Of a DNA stretch of 64,000 nucleotides, positions 27,072 through 36,886 are shown one piece after another. Numbering within the stretch: position 1 is the first letter of the stretch; the number at the start of each line of letters is the position of its first letter. The translations under genes were made by a program, and so were the position numbers. Below the pieces are notes generated by a model. The model did no database searches. It saw nothing but the letters and a program-made list of their open reading frames with translations, and was not told where the DNA came from. Origin of the DNA: Legionella waltersii. GTDB lineage: Bacteria > Pseudomonadota > Gammaproteobacteria > Legionellales > Legionellaceae. Location of the stretch: contig NZ_LNZB01000051.1 in assembly GCF_001468085.1 (NCBI RefSeq), positions 306,583 to 370,582 on the forward strand, read 5' to 3'.

Positions 27072-28169
27072 ACCAAGCTTTCTTAAGTTCGATAAGGGAG
27101 AAGACGTGTTGCTAAATAAGCGTTTGAAAGCATCCATGAGTAAAATGGATTGCCAGACAGCATGTTTACGTTCTCGTTGGTAGGCTCTGAGAACTTTATT
27201 TGAAACTAAAGCCCCAGTGTTTCTTTCTAAGCAATTCATCCATGCTTTAACGTCAGCAAGACCTATGTTTAAACCAAGCCCGGCTAAGGGATGAATGGTA
27301 TGCGCTGCATCACCCAATAACATCCAGCGAGTGCCAACATACTGTTTCACGTGTCTCATATGCAGAGGAAATTGATGGCGCTCGCTTTCTAATTCAACCC
27401 TACCCAAACGATGATTAAAAGCAATGGCAAGCTCTTGATTAAATTCGTCGGAGCTTAATGCCATTAAATGGGCAATTCGTTCGGGGGTGGTTGACCAAAC
27501 AATTGAGCAGTGATGGGCTTCTTCCAGAGGTAGAAATGCCAAAGGGCCATCTGCGTTAAAGACTTGATAGGCAGTACGCTCATGAGGGAGTTCTGTTTTA
27601 ACCATGGCAATCAGTGCATTTTGCTGATAAGACCATGTGGTTAAAGGCACATTCAATAAATTTCTTGTCGTCGAGTTTGCTCCATCACAGATCATTAAGA
27701 GCTTCCCAGCCCAAACAGTAGTGCCATTTGCAACCTCGATAGAGTGGTCTAAGGTCATCACCTTATCAATTTTGTGTTGAGGAAATAGTTTGATGTTTGA
27801 TATCGCTGATATTTTAGACATCAATGCTTTTTTAATACAGGATTCTTCGACAATCGTACCCAATCTCGACTCAGCAATTGTTCGTGAGTCAAAATCAATA
27901 TGTGCACCAGTACTTGCGTCCCAAACATGCATTTTTTGATAGGGTGCTGTACGGTTTGCTGATATCTCCTCCCAAACTTCCAACTCGGTGAACAATGCTT
28001 GCGAAGCCCTATTAATTGCATAGACTCTCAAATCGATGGAGTCCGACTCTTTATAAATCGGGCCGGCGTCTATCACGGCTACATGAAGTTGGCGTTTTGC
28101 CATTGCTAAAGCAGCACTAAGACCAACAACTCCTCCACCGATTACGAGTACATCGTAAGTTGGACTCAT
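27006..28169 (-). CDS. ubiI: FAD-dependent ring hydroxylase, UbiI/VisC-like
   Basis: This is a flavoprotein monooxygenase of the UbiH/UbiI/UbiF group. It probably performs the C5 hydroxylation of the ubiquinone ring, although the group members are hard to tell apart. The Rossmann start is VLVIGGGVVGLSAALAM. LMICDGANSTTRNLL is the conserved DG motif, and WMLLGDAAHTIHPLAGLGLNIGLAD is the GD motif that binds the FAD ribityl chain. At 387 residues it has the family length. Its ATG overlaps the TGA of ubiH (ATGA), so it is the last gene of the ygfB-pepP-ubiH-ubiI operon seen in E. coli. Confidence 0.88.
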   Translation of the reverse strand: MSPTYDVLVIGGGVVGLSAALAMAKRQLHVAVIDAGPIYKESDSIDLRVYAINRASQALFTELEVWEEISANRTAPYQKMHVWDASTGAHIDFDSRTIAESRLGTIVEESCIKKALMSKISAISNIKLFPQHKIDKVMTLDHSIEVANGTTVWAGKLLMICDGANSTTRNLLNVPLTTWSYQQNALIAMVKTELPHERTAYQVFNADGPLAFLPLEEAHHCSIVWSTTPERIAHLMALSSDEFNQELAIAFNHRLGRVELESERHQFPLHMRHVKQYVGTRWMLLGDAAHTIHPLAGLGLNIGLADVKAWMNCLERNTGALVSNKVLRAYQRERKHAVWQSILLMDAFKRLFSNTSSPLSNLRKLGLNFCNEFTPIKRLFIQHAAGN

Positions 28170-29368
28170 TGGACCTCCTTGCCATTTAATGCTATTTCAC
28201 AGACCAAATCAGGTATGACTCCACCAAAGCCACGGGCATAACGAGCAAAAAGCTTTTTTAATGGGGGCAGATTATCAAATGCGATCATCCCTAAGTTACG
28301 TGCTACACCGATACCTGGTATGCGCTTCGTAAACAATTGAATAAGTCCATCCGTTAATGCGGTAATTGATTGTTGATCATGCTTTCTTAGTTGCAAATAC
28401 TGTTCAAGCATGTTTGAACTCAATCCATTAGCTGCAATACACTGTGCTAAAGTTGCTACATCCCTTAAACCTAAGTTAAAACCTTGACCCGCAACTGGAT
28501 GCAATGTGTGTGCTGCATTGCCAACAAACACAACAGGCCATTTGGTTTGTTGGGGCATAATCACTTGGCTTAAAGGGAAGGTATGCCGCTTACCGATTTT
28601 AACAAAGCGACCAAGACGATAACCAAAGGCATTCTGTAATTGCTTTAAAAATTCAGCATCGTTTAGGGACATTAATTGTTTAGCATCATTGGGTGTTAAT
28701 GCCCAAACCAAGGACATTCTATGGTCTTGCATGGGCAATAATGCCAATGGACCGTTTGTGGTGAAGCGTTCAAAGGCCTTAAACTCATGAGGTTTTGCTA
28801 AGCCGACATTGGCAACTATAGCGCATTGATTATATTCTTTAATGCTTGCACTTAATCCACATAAGTGGCGTAAATGAGAGTCTGTACCATCAGCAGCAAC
28901 AATTAATTGAGCAGAAATAATCTCTTCACCCGTTTGGGTTTGGACAGTAACATGACTTTGAGCTAAATCAATTGCCGTGACAGTTGCAGGGCAACGCATT
29001 TGTTCTTTATCCAGACGCTTTGAAAGGGCAAGATTGATGAATTGCATTTCAATGACATAGCCAAGAGGCCTATTCTTCTCGGCCTGAAGGCGCGAAGCTC
29101 CAAAACGGTGTTGGTCCGACACGTGAATCATTTCTATTGGCGTGGCATATTGCTCAAGGGTTTCCCATAGTCCTAGCATATTTAGGATGCGTTGACTTGC
29201 TGGAGATAAAGCCAGCGAGCGTGCATCAAAATCAGGATTTATTTTATCTTGTAGGGGTTTAGCATCTATCAAGAGAGAGGAAACCCCGAGCCCATGTAGG
29301 GCAAGGGATAGAGTGGCGCCGGTTAGGCCGCCACCAACAATCAGTATATCAACTTGATTTTTAACCAC
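28166..29368 (-). CDS. ubiH: 2-octaprenyl-6-methoxyphenol hydroxylase UbiH
   Basis: This is the second FAD-dependent hydroxylase of ubiquinone synthesis in this operon. Visible motifs are the dinucleotide-binding ILIVGGGLTGATLSLAL, the LIVAADGTDSHLR segment, and VFVGNAAHTLHPVAGQGFNLGLRD for flavin binding. The last one carries GNAAHTLHPVAGQGFN, the form typical of UbiH. Translation appears to start at a GTG (29366-29368) that overlaps the last codons of pepP by 8 bases. The order pepP-ubiH-ubiI is conserved with E. coli, which supports naming by position. 400 residues. Confidence 0.92.
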   Translation of the reverse strand: MVKNQVDILIVGGGLTGATLSLALHGLGVSSLLIDAKPLQDKINPDFDARSLALSPASQRILNMLGLWETLEQYATPIEMIHVSDQHRFGASRLQAEKNRPLGYVIEMQFINLALSKRLDKEQMRCPATVTAIDLAQSHVTVQTQTGEEIISAQLIVAADGTDSHLRHLCGLSASIKEYNQCAIVANVGLAKPHEFKAFERFTTNGPLALLPMQDHRMSLVWALTPNDAKQLMSLNDAEFLKQLQNAFGYRLGRFVKIGKRHTFPLSQVIMPQQTKWPVVFVGNAAHTLHPVAGQGFNLGLRDVATLAQCIAANGLSSNMLEQYLQLRKHDQQSITALTDGLIQLFTKRIPGIGVARNLGMIAFDNLPPLKKLFARYARGFGGVIPDLVCEIALNGKEVQ

Positions 29369-30668
29369 GCATTAAGGCCTCAATCTCGTCCACTTCAACA
29401 GGTAACTCTTTTGTTAATACCTCATGACCTGTTTTGGTGACTAGTACATCGTCTTCTATCCTTACACCAATATTCCACCAGCGCTTATCCAGCCCTTCAA
29501 TATGTTCGCTCAGGTACAGGCCGGGCTCTACAGTCAGAACCATGCCTGCCTCGAGGGGTCTCCAATCATTATCAATTTTATATCGCCCTGCATCATGAAC
29601 GTCTAAGCCTAACCAGTGCCCGGAGTTGTGCATGTAATAGGGTTTATAGGCTTCGCTTTGAATAAGAGAGTCTACATCCCCTTTTAAAATGCCTAACTCA
29701 CAGAGTCCAGAAGTTAAAATTCGTAGCATTATCTGTTGAACATGGTTCCATGGTAGACCTGGTTTAATCGCAGCAATCCCTTCTTTTTGTGCTTTTAGCA
29801 CTAATTGATAGATGCTCTTCTGTTCAGAACTGAACTCACCATTCACAGGAAACGTTCTAGTGATATCAGCTGCGTAATTGGCATACTCTCCTCCAGCATC
29901 AATCAATACAAGATCTCCCTTGCGCAACGGTTTGTTGTTGTCCGTGTAATGAAGGACACATGTGCTTGCTCCACTCCCTACGATTGGATCATAGGCCACG
30001 CTTCTACAACCATGTCGACTGAATTCATAGAGGAGCTCTGCTTCAAGTTGATATTCATAGTCCATTTCTCGGCAGACGCTCATTGCCTTCTTATGCGCAC
30101 TCACTGAAATACTCGCTGCTTTTCTCATGAGGGCAATTTCTGAATCGCTCTTTATCAGTCGCATTTCACTTAAAATCGGCTCTAAATCACAAAATGATTC
30201 AGGGGACTTTGTTCCTTTGCGAACCATGGATTTGATGGAAGCAATGCAATTCAGAATTCGTTTTTCAATAGCGGGATTATGGCCAAGGTTGTAATAAATT
30301 GATGTTTTTCCGCATAAGAGATTGGGTAATTCTTCTGAAAGCTCAGTTATCGGAAAAGCTCTGCTCATCCCCAGCTCATGAACTGCACCCTCTTGGCCTA
30401 AGCGCTTTCCAGTCCATTGTTCTTCAGCAGGATTTCTTGAGCGGTTAAACAATATACTTTCATTGTCTTTACCAGCTGCAATAATCAACAAGGCATCTGG
30501 TTCATTGTATCCAGTTAAGTAATAAAAGTCGCTGTCTTGTCGAAACCGATAGTGGGCATCTCCATTACGAAGTAACTCATGAGCTGCTGGGATTATAGCC
30601 ACACTATCAGGAGGTAGTTGTGAGGCCAATTGGTTTCTTCTGGCCTGATATTCTGCTTGGCTAATCAT
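29361..30668 (-). CDS. pepP: Xaa-Pro aminopeptidase PepP
   Basis: This cytosolic di-manganese peptidase removes an N-terminal residue that precedes proline. The pita-bread metal ligands are all present: VLIDAGGEYANYAADITRTFP with two aspartates, HNSGHWLGLDVHD with His, TVEPGLYL with Glu and GVRIEDDVLVT with the last Glu. An N-terminal aminopeptidase-P domain precedes them. The start could be 30674 or 30668; I favour the ATG at 30668, because an AAGGA lies 7 bases upstream of it and too close to the other. It lies between ygfB and ubiH as in E. coli. Confidence 0.95.
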   Translation of the reverse strand: MISQAEYQARRNQLASQLPPDSVAIIPAAHELLRNGDAHYRFRQDSDFYYLTGYNEPDALLIIAAGKDNESILFNRSRNPAEEQWTGKRLGQEGAVHELGMSRAFPITELSEELPNLLCGKTSIYYNLGHNPAIEKRILNCIASIKSMVRKGTKSPESFCDLEPILSEMRLIKSDSEIALMRKAASISVSAHKKAMSVCREMDYEYQLEAELLYEFSRHGCRSVAYDPIVGSGASTCVLHYTDNNKPLRKGDLVLIDAGGEYANYAADITRTFPVNGEFSSEQKSIYQLVLKAQKEGIAAIKPGLPWNHVQQIMLRILTSGLCELGILKGDVDSLIQSEAYKPYYMHNSGHWLGLDVHDAGRYKIDNDWRPLEAGMVLTVEPGLYLSEHIEGLDKRWWNIGVRIEDDVLVTKTGHEVLTKELPVEVDEIEALMRG

Positions 30669-30691
30669 ATCCATTTCCTTATTTAATCGGT

Positions 30692-31276
30692 TTAGTGATG
30701 CCTACCTGAGTCATCTTTATTTTCTTTTTCTTGCATAATTAAATCGCTGTGTAAACGCAAAACAGCCATGCGAGCATATTCACTGACTTCCATAAGGGCT
30801 TTCTCATCATCTTCACCAATATCAAGAGATTCATAGTCCAATTCAGCGAATTCAATTAAATGTTGAAAGGCTTCCTGTGATTCTTCTTCATAAAACTCAT
30901 CGGCGCCGATTCCAGCAATGTTTAAGCTTTGGGTAAATCCCTCACACCATTCACTAAAGGCTTTGGCACGCAGAAGTAGCGACTCTTCATCCTCGGGCAA
31001 CAACATTTGAAAATCAAAATTAAAGTGATTGATTTGTTGTTGGCTAATTGAAAAAACCGAAAATAGGGTGAGAAGACCATTACGGCTTGCTTCATCTTTT
31101 CTGTTATTGAGTAGCGCGCGAATATAAGCTTCGCCTTGAGCATCTGCACCAGCACATAGGTAACCGCACATGATGCCATGTAGCTCGCTCCCTGAAATGG
31201 GGAGGGCCAAGGGCGCTATCGCACCCGTAAAATCATCATAACTTGGCAAATTTAAATGATCAGCTTCAGAGGACAT
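30692..31276 (-). CDS. ygfB: UPF0149 family protein YgfB
   Basis: This small acidic protein of the YgfB/YecA family is 194 residues from the chosen ATG at 31274-31276 (MSSEADHLNLPSYDDF). A GTG eight codons upstream also fits. Family motifs include ELHGIMCGYLCAGAD and the helical acidic tail (DYESLDIGEDDEKALMEV). In Pseudomonas a homologue regulates beta-lactamase induction by interfering with an antiterminator; the role here is unknown. It is divergent from zapA and heads the operon that continues into pepP, ubiH and ubiI-like, the E. coli layout. Confidence 0.9.
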   Translation of the reverse strand: MSSEADHLNLPSYDDFTGAIAPLALPISGSELHGIMCGYLCAGADAQGEAYIRALLNNRKDEASRNGLLTLFSVFSISQQQINHFNFDFQMLLPEDEESLLLRAKAFSEWCEGFTQSLNIAGIGADEFYEEESQEAFQHLIEFAELDYESLDIGEDDEKALMEVSEYARMAVLRLHSDLIMQEKENKDDSGRHH

Positions 31277-31376
31277 AGGCAACCCGATATTAAAATTCAC
31301 AATGATAACTCATTTGCTGATGTAAGCCAAAATTGTTACTATTTACATTGTATCCCGGAATTGCAAAGGCTTAGCG

Positions 31377-31694
31377 ATGACAACCATTAAATCCTGTAAA
31401 ATTAAGTTATTGAATAAATTCTATGAAATCAAATGTCCAGAAGGAGAGGAAACGAATTTATTGCTTGCAGCTGAAAAATTAAATGAGAAAATGCAACAAA
31501 ATAAAAGTAAATTCAAACAACTCGATAATTTTCATACCTTGTTGCTTGCTGCCTTGGATATTAGCTATGATTTGGTTGTTTGTAAAAAAGCTCAAGAGGA
31601 GCAACGTCAACAAGTCACTCAGTTTATTTCTTCATTAGAGAACCGAATTCATAAAGTTGTAGAAGGTGAAACAGAGTTAGTTGCTCAAAAATAA
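31377..31694 (+). CDS. zapA: cell division protein ZapA
   Basis: This FtsZ-ring-associated protein bundles FtsZ filaments. The 105-residue sequence begins with the ZapA beta-hairpin (SCKIKLLNKFYEIKCPEGEETNLLLAAEKLNEKM) and ends in a long coiled coil that forms the dimer and tetramer. The divergent ygfB and the 6S RNA gene downstream reproduce the gammaproteobacterial zapA neighbourhood. It overlaps the possible, but not preferred, upstream start of the next gene. Confidence 0.93.
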   Translation: MTTIKSCKIKLLNKFYEIKCPEGEETNLLLAAEKLNEKMQQNKSKFKQLDNFHTLLLAALDISYDLVVCKKAQEEQRQQVTQFISSLENRIHKVVEGETELVAQK

Positions 31695-31719
31695 TCACGT
31701 CCAAGTAAAGGGAGTTAGC

Positions 31720-33291
31720 ATGCGGCGCCAATGGTATATTGGATTTGGGATCATTCTTTTAGCAATATTCGCTTTATTTGCAATGCTGCATGACATTAAG
31801 TGGTTTATAGGTTTTATGATACCTGTATTCCTACTCAGTATTTATGATGTACTTCAAAAAAAGCATACTATTCTTCGTAATTTTCCAGTTCTGGGCCATT
31901 TCCGCTATTTTCTTGAGTTTCTAAGACCAGAAATCCAACAGTATTTTATTGCCACTGATGAGGAAGAGCTGCCTTTTAACAGAGAGGTTCGCTCTTTGAT
32001 ATACCAGCGAGCTAAAAATAGTCGCGATACTATCCCTTTTGGTACAACTCGGAACATTTTAAGTGTTGGTTATACCTGGGCTTTGCATTCATTAGCTCCA
32101 AAGCACTTAGGTGAAGTTGAACCAAGGATTATGGTTGGTGGTCCTGATTGCAAGAAGCCCTATAACGCCTCTCGATTGAATATTTCCGCCATGAGCTTTG
32201 GCTCGTTGTCACCGAATGCCATCATGGCATTGAATAAAGGGGCTAAACTAGGTGGTTTTGCACACAATACAGGGGAGGGTGGTTTAAGCCCATATCATTT
32301 ACAGGGTGGCGACATTATTTTTCAAATTGGAACAGGTTACTTTGGTTGCCGCGATGATGAAGGTCGGTTTGATGAAAAGGAATTCATAAAAGAAGCAAGA
32401 CGTGAAGAAGTTAAAATGATCGAAATTAAATTATCACAAGGAGCAAAACCTTCGCATGGGGGTATATTACCTGCAGCAAAACTAACTGAGGAAATAGCTC
32501 GAGTTAGAAAAGTTCCCATGGGTAGAGATGTCTTATCACCTATAGCTCACTCCGCTTTCAGCAATCCAGTGGAGTTGTTGCAATTTGTGAAAAAGCTGCG
32601 TGATTTATCTGAGGGTAAACCCATTGGTTTTAAAATGTGCCTAGGTAGAAAGGATCAACTGTTTGGTCTATGTAAGGCGATGCTTGAAACGAACATATTA
32701 CCCGATTTTATCACGGTTGATGGGGCTGAAGGTGGAACAGGGGCTGCTCCTGTGGAGTACGTCAATTTCATTGGTACTCCTTTAGAAGCGGGATTAGTAT
32801 ATGTTCATAACGCATTAGTTGGGATAGGTGTTCGCGATAAGGTAAGAATTATTTGTAGTGGGAAGGTGGCAAATGGTTTTGATATGCTTACTAATATTGC
32901 ACTGGGTGCTGACATGTGTAATTCAGCTAGGGCAATGATGATGGCTATTGGTTGCTTGCAAACTAAGCAATGCAATGCGAACACCTGCCCAACTGGGGTA
33001 GCAACCCAGAAAAAGCGTCTGCAATATGGCTTGGTGGTTGATCAGAAAAAGCAACACGTTGCTAATTTCCACAACAATACTATTAAGAGTTTCTTAGAAA
33101 TGGTCGGTGCTTTAGGATTAAGTAACCCAAGCGATCTGAGGCCATATCATATTATGAGGCGAGTAGGTGTTGGGCTAGCGAAAACTTTGGACCAAATTTA
33201 TACTTATGTTCGCCCAGGTCAATTTTTAACTGGAGATGTTCCAGAGCCTTATAAGAGGTTCTGGGAAATGGGAGACCCGCATAAGTTTTAA
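31720..33291 (+). CDS. FMN-binding glutamate synthase-like enzyme
   Basis: This membrane-anchored member of the glutamate-synthase large-domain family has two hydrophobic helices at residues 4-45, followed by the FMN barrel. FGSLSPNAIMALNKGAKLGGFAHNTGEGGLSPYH, ITVDGAEGGTGAAPVEY (FMN phosphate) and CNANTCPTGVATQ (cysteines for a 3Fe-4S cluster) are typical. It lacks the glutaminase domain of GltB, so it is not a full glutamate synthase; these stand-alone enzymes have no firm assignment. The start is the ATG at 31720 with AAAGGGAG 7 bases upstream; the frame also opens at 31681 inside zapA. It stands between zapA and the 6S RNA gene, where E. coli has only a short gap. Confidence 0.88.
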   Translation: MRRQWYIGFGIILLAIFALFAMLHDIKWFIGFMIPVFLLSIYDVLQKKHTILRNFPVLGHFRYFLEFLRPEIQQYFIATDEEELPFNREVRSLIYQRAKNSRDTIPFGTTRNILSVGYTWALHSLAPKHLGEVEPRIMVGGPDCKKPYNASRLNISAMSFGSLSPNAIMALNKGAKLGGFAHNTGEGGLSPYHLQGGDIIFQIGTGYFGCRDDEGRFDEKEFIKEARREEVKMIEIKLSQGAKPSHGGILPAAKLTEEIARVRKVPMGRDVLSPIAHSAFSNPVELLQFVKKLRDLSEGKPIGFKMCLGRKDQLFGLCKAMLETNILPDFITVDGAEGGTGAAPVEYVNFIGTPLEAGLVYVHNALVGIGVRDKVRIICSGKVANGFDMLTNIALGADMCNSARAMMMAIGCLQTKQCNANTCPTGVATQKKRLQYGLVVDQKKQHVANFHNNTIKSFLEMVGALGLSNPSDLRPYHIMRRVGVGLAKTLDQIYTYVRPGQFLTGDVPEPYKRFWEMGDPHKF

Positions 33292-33295
33292 TGGC

Positions 33296-33330
33296 TATGT
33301 TTAATCAATCACCAATGCTATAATTTAATT
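33296..33330 (+). promoter_or_regulatory. putative promoter of the 6S RNA gene
   Basis: A consensus -10 box TATAAT lies at 33319-33324, six bases before the inferred 5' end at 33331. The -35 region (TATGTT at 33296-33301) is weak. Confidence 0.55.
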
Positions 33331-33485
33331 AACCCGATAGTGAGTGATTTTAGAACCAACACTCATTACCTTGGGAAGCATCCTGAAATTGGCGTTGTGC
33401 AAGCCCACAATCTAGTGGGAAGCCTGAACCAATTCATCCGCTGCCCACTTGAACCTAAGGGTTCAAAATCGATAACTGTCGGGTT
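33331..33485 (+). ncRNA. ssrS: 6S RNA
   Basis: This small RNA binds the housekeeping RNA polymerase holoenzyme and represses it in stationary phase by imitating an open promoter. The 5' end AACCCGATAGTGA pairs with the 3' end TAACTGTCGGGTT to close the long hairpin, with one G-U pair and one mismatch. Near the 3' side, CACTTGAACCTAAGGGTTCAA is the conserved 6S hairpin found in E. coli as TTGAACC-AAGGGTTCAA. The length of about 155 nt fits. It lies downstream of zapA, the standard location, but one gene further away. Its 3' end touches the convergent uvrB stop. Confidence 0.85.
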
Positions 33486-35475
33486 ACTCCTTAATCAATC
33501 GTTCCTTTAGCAATAAGTACTCGTCACGAACTTTAGCCGCCAACTCAAACTCCATGTTTTTGGCGTATTCATGCATTTGTTTTTCAAGGGCATTCATTTC
33601 TTTAACCAAATCTTTTACTGACCAATGCTCGTATTTCGGTGTGTTTTCAGCAACGCTGGTTTTTCGTTTGCCGATGTAAGCACCTTCCATGATGTCATCG
33701 ATCGATTTATTGATTCCAGTAGGGGTGATACCATGCATGGCATTGTATTTTTGCTGTTTATCTCGCCGTCTGCTTGTTTCTGCTAGAGCTCTTTCCATCG
33801 ATCCGGTGATTTTATCCGCGTATAAAATGGCTCGTCCTTGGAGGTTTCGAGCAGCCCTTCCTATGGTCTGTATTAAGGATCGCTCGGAGCGTAAAAAACC
33901 TTCTTTATCGGCATCAAGAATAGCTACCAAGGCCACTTCTGGCATGTCCAAACCTTCTCTTAGGAGGTTGATGCCGACAAGGACATCAAATTCCCCGAGG
34001 CGTAAATCTCGGATGATCTCTACACGTTCAACGGTATCGATGTCTGAATGTAAGTAGCGGACTTTAATTCCATGTTCGTTTAAATAATCGGTTAAGTCTT
34101 CCGCCATGCGCTTGGTCAGGGTTGTGACTAAGATACGCCCACCTTGTTTTATCACCAGATTGATTTCCGACATCAAATCGTCCACTTGAGTCTTCACTGG
34201 GCGAATTTCTACTTCAGGATCAACAAGACCTGTAGGTCTAACCACTTGCTCAGCAATATTTCCCGAGTGTTCCAATTCATAGGGCCCAGGTGTTGCCGAG
34301 ATGTAGATGGTTTGTGGGGATAACTGTTCAAACTCTTCAAAACGAAGCGGTCTATTGTCTAACGCTGATGGAAGTCTAAAACCATAGTTGACCAACGTTT
34401 CTTTCCTAGCCCTGTCACCTCGGTACATCCCTCCAATTTGGGGTACTGTGACGTGAGATTCGTCGATGATTAAAAGTGCTTCTGGAGGCAGATAATCAAA
34501 AAGAGTTGGGGGTGGCTCACCAGCTTCGCGGTTCGATAGAAAGCGCGAGTAGTTTTCAATTCCCGAGCAATAACCAAGCTCTAACATCATTTCAATATCA
34601 AAATGAGTTCTTTGCTCCAAGCGTTGAGCTTCAACCAACTTGTTTTGGGCGTTTAATTCAGCAAGCCTCTCTTGGAGCTCCATTTTAATGTGTTCTATCG
34701 TTTCTAATATTCGTTCACGGGGGGTAACGTAATGTGTTTTCGGGAATACGGTAACCCGTGGTAAACGCTGGAGAACCTCACCGGTTAATGGATCAAAGCA
34801 CGCAATATTTTCCACTTCATCATCAAACAATTCGATGCGAATGGCTTCCTTTTCCGAGTCAGCTGGAAAGACGTCTATGACATCTCCATGAACTCTAAAC
34901 TGTCCGCGCTCAAGACTTAAAGTAGTTCTTACGTACTGCATTTCTGCGAGACGCTTTAATATTTTACGCTGACCGGATTGTTCTCCACGGGATAGATGTA
35001 ATACCATACGCAGGTATGAGTCGGGGTCACCAAGTCCATAAATAGCAGATACTGTCGCGACAATGATGGCATCTTTGCGCTCTATAAGTGCTTTTGTTGC
35101 CGAGAGGCGCATTTGTTCAATGTGCTCATTAATGGATGAGTCTTTTTCGATGAAGGTATCAGAGGCTGGAACATAAGCTTCGGGTTGATAGTAATCGTAG
35201 TAAGAAACAAAATACTCCACGGCATTGTCTGGGAAGAACGCTTTAAACTCGCCATAAAGCTGTGCGGCGAGAGTTTTGTTCGGCGCCATGATCATGGCGG
35301 GTCTTTTCATGGCCTGAATGACATGAGCTATGGAAAAGGTTTTACCCGAGCCAGTGACTCCAAGCAGTGTTTGTTTGGCTAAACCAGATTGCAGGCCGTC
35401 AATCAGCGATTTTATGGCGGAGGGTTGATCTCCAGCGGGTTCAAAGTTAGAATAAATTTTAAACAGATTTTTCAT
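33484..35475 (-). CDS. uvrB: UvrABC excinuclease subunit B
   Basis: This is the damage-verifying helicase-like subunit of nucleotide excision repair. The 663-residue protein shows Walker [10 protein letters not shown] (about residues 39-47), the beta-hairpin region [21 protein letters not shown], the helicase motif [30 protein letters not shown]-type motifs (read as [12 protein letters not shown]), [14 protein letters not shown] and QTIGRAARN. The C-terminal UVR domain [23 protein letters not shown] contacts UvrC. Length and motif set are complete, so it should be functional. It is convergent with the 6S RNA gene. Confidence 0.97.
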   Translation of the reverse strand: MKNLFKIYSNFEPAGDQPSAIKSLIDGLQSGLAKQTLLGVTGSGKTFSIAHVIQAMKRPAMIMAPNKTLAAQLYGEFKAFFPDNAVEYFVSYYDYYQPEAYVPASDTFIEKDSSINEHIEQMRLSATKALIERKDAIIVATVSAIYGLGDPDSYLRMVLHLSRGEQSGQRKILKRLAEMQYVRTTLSLERGQFRVHGDVIDVFPADSEKEAIRIELFDDEVENIACFDPLTGEVLQRLPRVTVFPKTHYVTPRERILETIEHIKMELQERLAELNAQNKLVEAQRLEQRTHFDIEMMLELGYCSGIENYSRFLSNREAGEPPPTLFDYLPPEALLIIDESHVTVPQIGGMYRGDRARKETLVNYGFRLPSALDNRPLRFEEFEQLSPQTIYISATPGPYELEHSGNIAEQVVRPTGLVDPEVEIRPVKTQVDDLMSEINLVIKQGGRILVTTLTKRMAEDLTDYLNEHGIKVRYLHSDIDTVERVEIIRDLRLGEFDVLVGINLLREGLDMPEVALVAILDADKEGFLRSERSLIQTIGRAARNLQGRAILYADKITGSMERALAETSRRRDKQQKYNAMHGITPTGINKSIDDIMEGAYIGKRKTSVAENTPKYEHWSVKDLVKEMNALEKQMHEYAKNMEFELAAKVRDEYLLLKERLIKE

Positions 35476-35521
35476 AATTTATAGTATATGCTAGGTTAAA
35501 TCTATTTCACAGGAGCAATTG

Positions 35522-36700
35522 ATGAATATTGCATTGGCAAAGCGGGTACAAAAAGTAAAGCCTTCCCCTACGCTTGCTGTAGCTGCAAAAGCTGCACAAA
35601 TGAAAGCCCAAGGTCTCGATATCATTGGCCTAGGAACAGGTGAACCAGATTTTGACACGCCGCAACACATAAAGCTAGCTGCAATTGCTGCAATTGAAGC
35701 GGGTGAAACCAAATACACAGCAGTGGATGGAATCCCAGAGCTGAAAGAGGCGATAAAAAATAAATTCAGCCGAGACAATGGTCTAGACTATCAGTTAAAT
35801 CAAATTTTAGTTTCCGTAGGCGGTAAACAAAGCTGTTATAACCTTTGCCAAGCTTTTTTAAATGCTGGGGATGAAGTGATTATCCCTGCTCCATACTGGG
35901 TATCCTATCCGGACATGGTTTTGCTGGCTGACGGTGTTCCTGTCATCATTGAAACAACGCCAGAGCAACGCTATAAAATCAACGCTGAGCAGCTTGAAAA
36001 AGCCATCACTCCGAAAACAAAAATGATATTTTTGAACAGCCCATCCAACCCCTCTGGAGTTGCTTACACGCTTGAGGAACTCAAAGAGTTAGGCAAGGTT
36101 CTAAAGAATCATCCTCAGGTATTGATTGCGACCGACGACATGTACGAGCATATCCTTTGGACCCAACCGTTTGCCAATATTTTAAACGCGTGCCCAGAAC
36201 TTTATGACAGGACGATTGTATTAAATGGGGTTTCAAAAGCTTATGCCATGACGGGATGGCGAATTGGCTATGCCGGTGGTCCCGCGCCTTTAATAAATGC
36301 CATGAAAACAATTCAGTCCCAATCAACATCGAATCCATGCTCCATTGCTCAAAGAGCAGCAGTTGCTGCATTAAATGGCAGTAATGACAGTGTTAATGAA
36401 ATGGTCAACGCATTTCATCAGCGACACGATTACGTAGCCGACAGACTGAATGAAATTCCCGGCATTGAAGTGACGCCTGCTGATGGTACGTTTTACATTT
36501 TCCCAAGTGTGCAATCCATTATCGAGCAAAGAGGCTACGCCAATGACATTGAGTTTTCTGAAAAATTACTCAATGAAGTAGGGGTCGCTTTAGTTCCAGG
36601 CTCAGCCTTTGGAACAGAAGGATGTATCCGCTTATCTTTCGCAACTGGAATTGATGTATTAAAAGACGCATTGAATAGATTACATCGTTTTTGTACCTAA
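35522..36700 (+). CDS. aspC: pyridoxal-phosphate aminotransferase (aspartate type)
   Basis: This is a fold-type I aminotransferase of class Ib, most like bacterial aspartate aminotransferase. It has GLGTGEPDFDTPQHIK, the substrate segment YTAVDGIPELKEAI, NSPSNPSGVAYTLEEL, and VLNGVSKAYAMTGWRIGYAGG, in which the Lys binds PLP and the Arg contacts substrate. The protein is 392 residues from the ATG at 35522, preceded by AGGAG at 35511-35515; a TTG three bases earlier is not preferred. It is transcribed divergently from uvrB. Alternative substrates such as tyrosine or prephenate cannot be excluded for this subclass. Confidence 0.88.
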   Translation: MNIALAKRVQKVKPSPTLAVAAKAAQMKAQGLDIIGLGTGEPDFDTPQHIKLAAIAAIEAGETKYTAVDGIPELKEAIKNKFSRDNGLDYQLNQILVSVGGKQSCYNLCQAFLNAGDEVIIPAPYWVSYPDMVLLADGVPVIIETTPEQRYKINAEQLEKAITPKTKMIFLNSPSNPSGVAYTLEELKELGKVLKNHPQVLIATDDMYEHILWTQPFANILNACPELYDRTIVLNGVSKAYAMTGWRIGYAGGPAPLINAMKTIQSQSTSNPCSIAQRAAVAALNGSNDSVNEMVNAFHQRHDYVADRLNEIPGIEVTPADGTFYIFPSVQSIIEQRGYANDIEFSEKLLNEVGVALVPGSAFGTEGCIRLSFATGIDVLKDALNRLHRFCT

Positions 36701-36724
36701 TTTAAAATTAATTCCAAAATATAC

Positions 36725-36753
36725 TTGATTAAAACGCGGAATCGTTTTAAGAT
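36725..36753 (+). promoter_or_regulatory. promoter of tRNA-Asn
   Basis: A -35 box TTGATT (36725-36730) and a -10 box TAAGAT (36748-36753) are spaced 17 bp apart, with the tRNA starting 11 bases after the -10. Confidence 0.65.
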
Positions 36754-36764
36754 TTCGCCTCAAT

Positions 36765-36840
36765 TCCCCGGTAGCTCAGTCGGTAGAGCGGATGACTGTT
36801 AATCATTAGGTCGGCGGTTCGAGCCCGTCCCGGGGAGCCA
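36765..36840 (+). tRNA. tRNA-Asn (GTT)
   Basis: This is a 76-nt gene with a perfect acceptor stem (TCCCCGG with CCGGGGA), the D arm GTAGCTCAGTCGGTAGAGC, the anticodon loop CTGTTAA with anticodon GTT, and the T arm GGCGGTTCGAGCCCGTC. It encodes its own CCA end. Its 3' half is the left attachment site of the integrative element, which restores an intact gene at the left junction. Confidence 0.98.
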
Positions 36841-36845
36841 ATTCC
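36799..36845 (+). repeat. attL, 47-bp direct repeat in tRNA-Asn
   Basis: From TTAATCATTAGG in the anticodon arm through the CCA end to ATTCC, these 47 bp are identical to 48789-48835. They mark the left recombination site of the integrated element. Confidence 0.95.
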
Positions 36846-36886
36846 CACAAGGCTTCTAAACTCTCTGTTCTAAATCTTAAATTTTT

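Noticed and set aside
33689-34057. A 122-aa plus-strand frame inside uvrB
   Set aside because: Antisense shadow of a complete and conserved uvrB.
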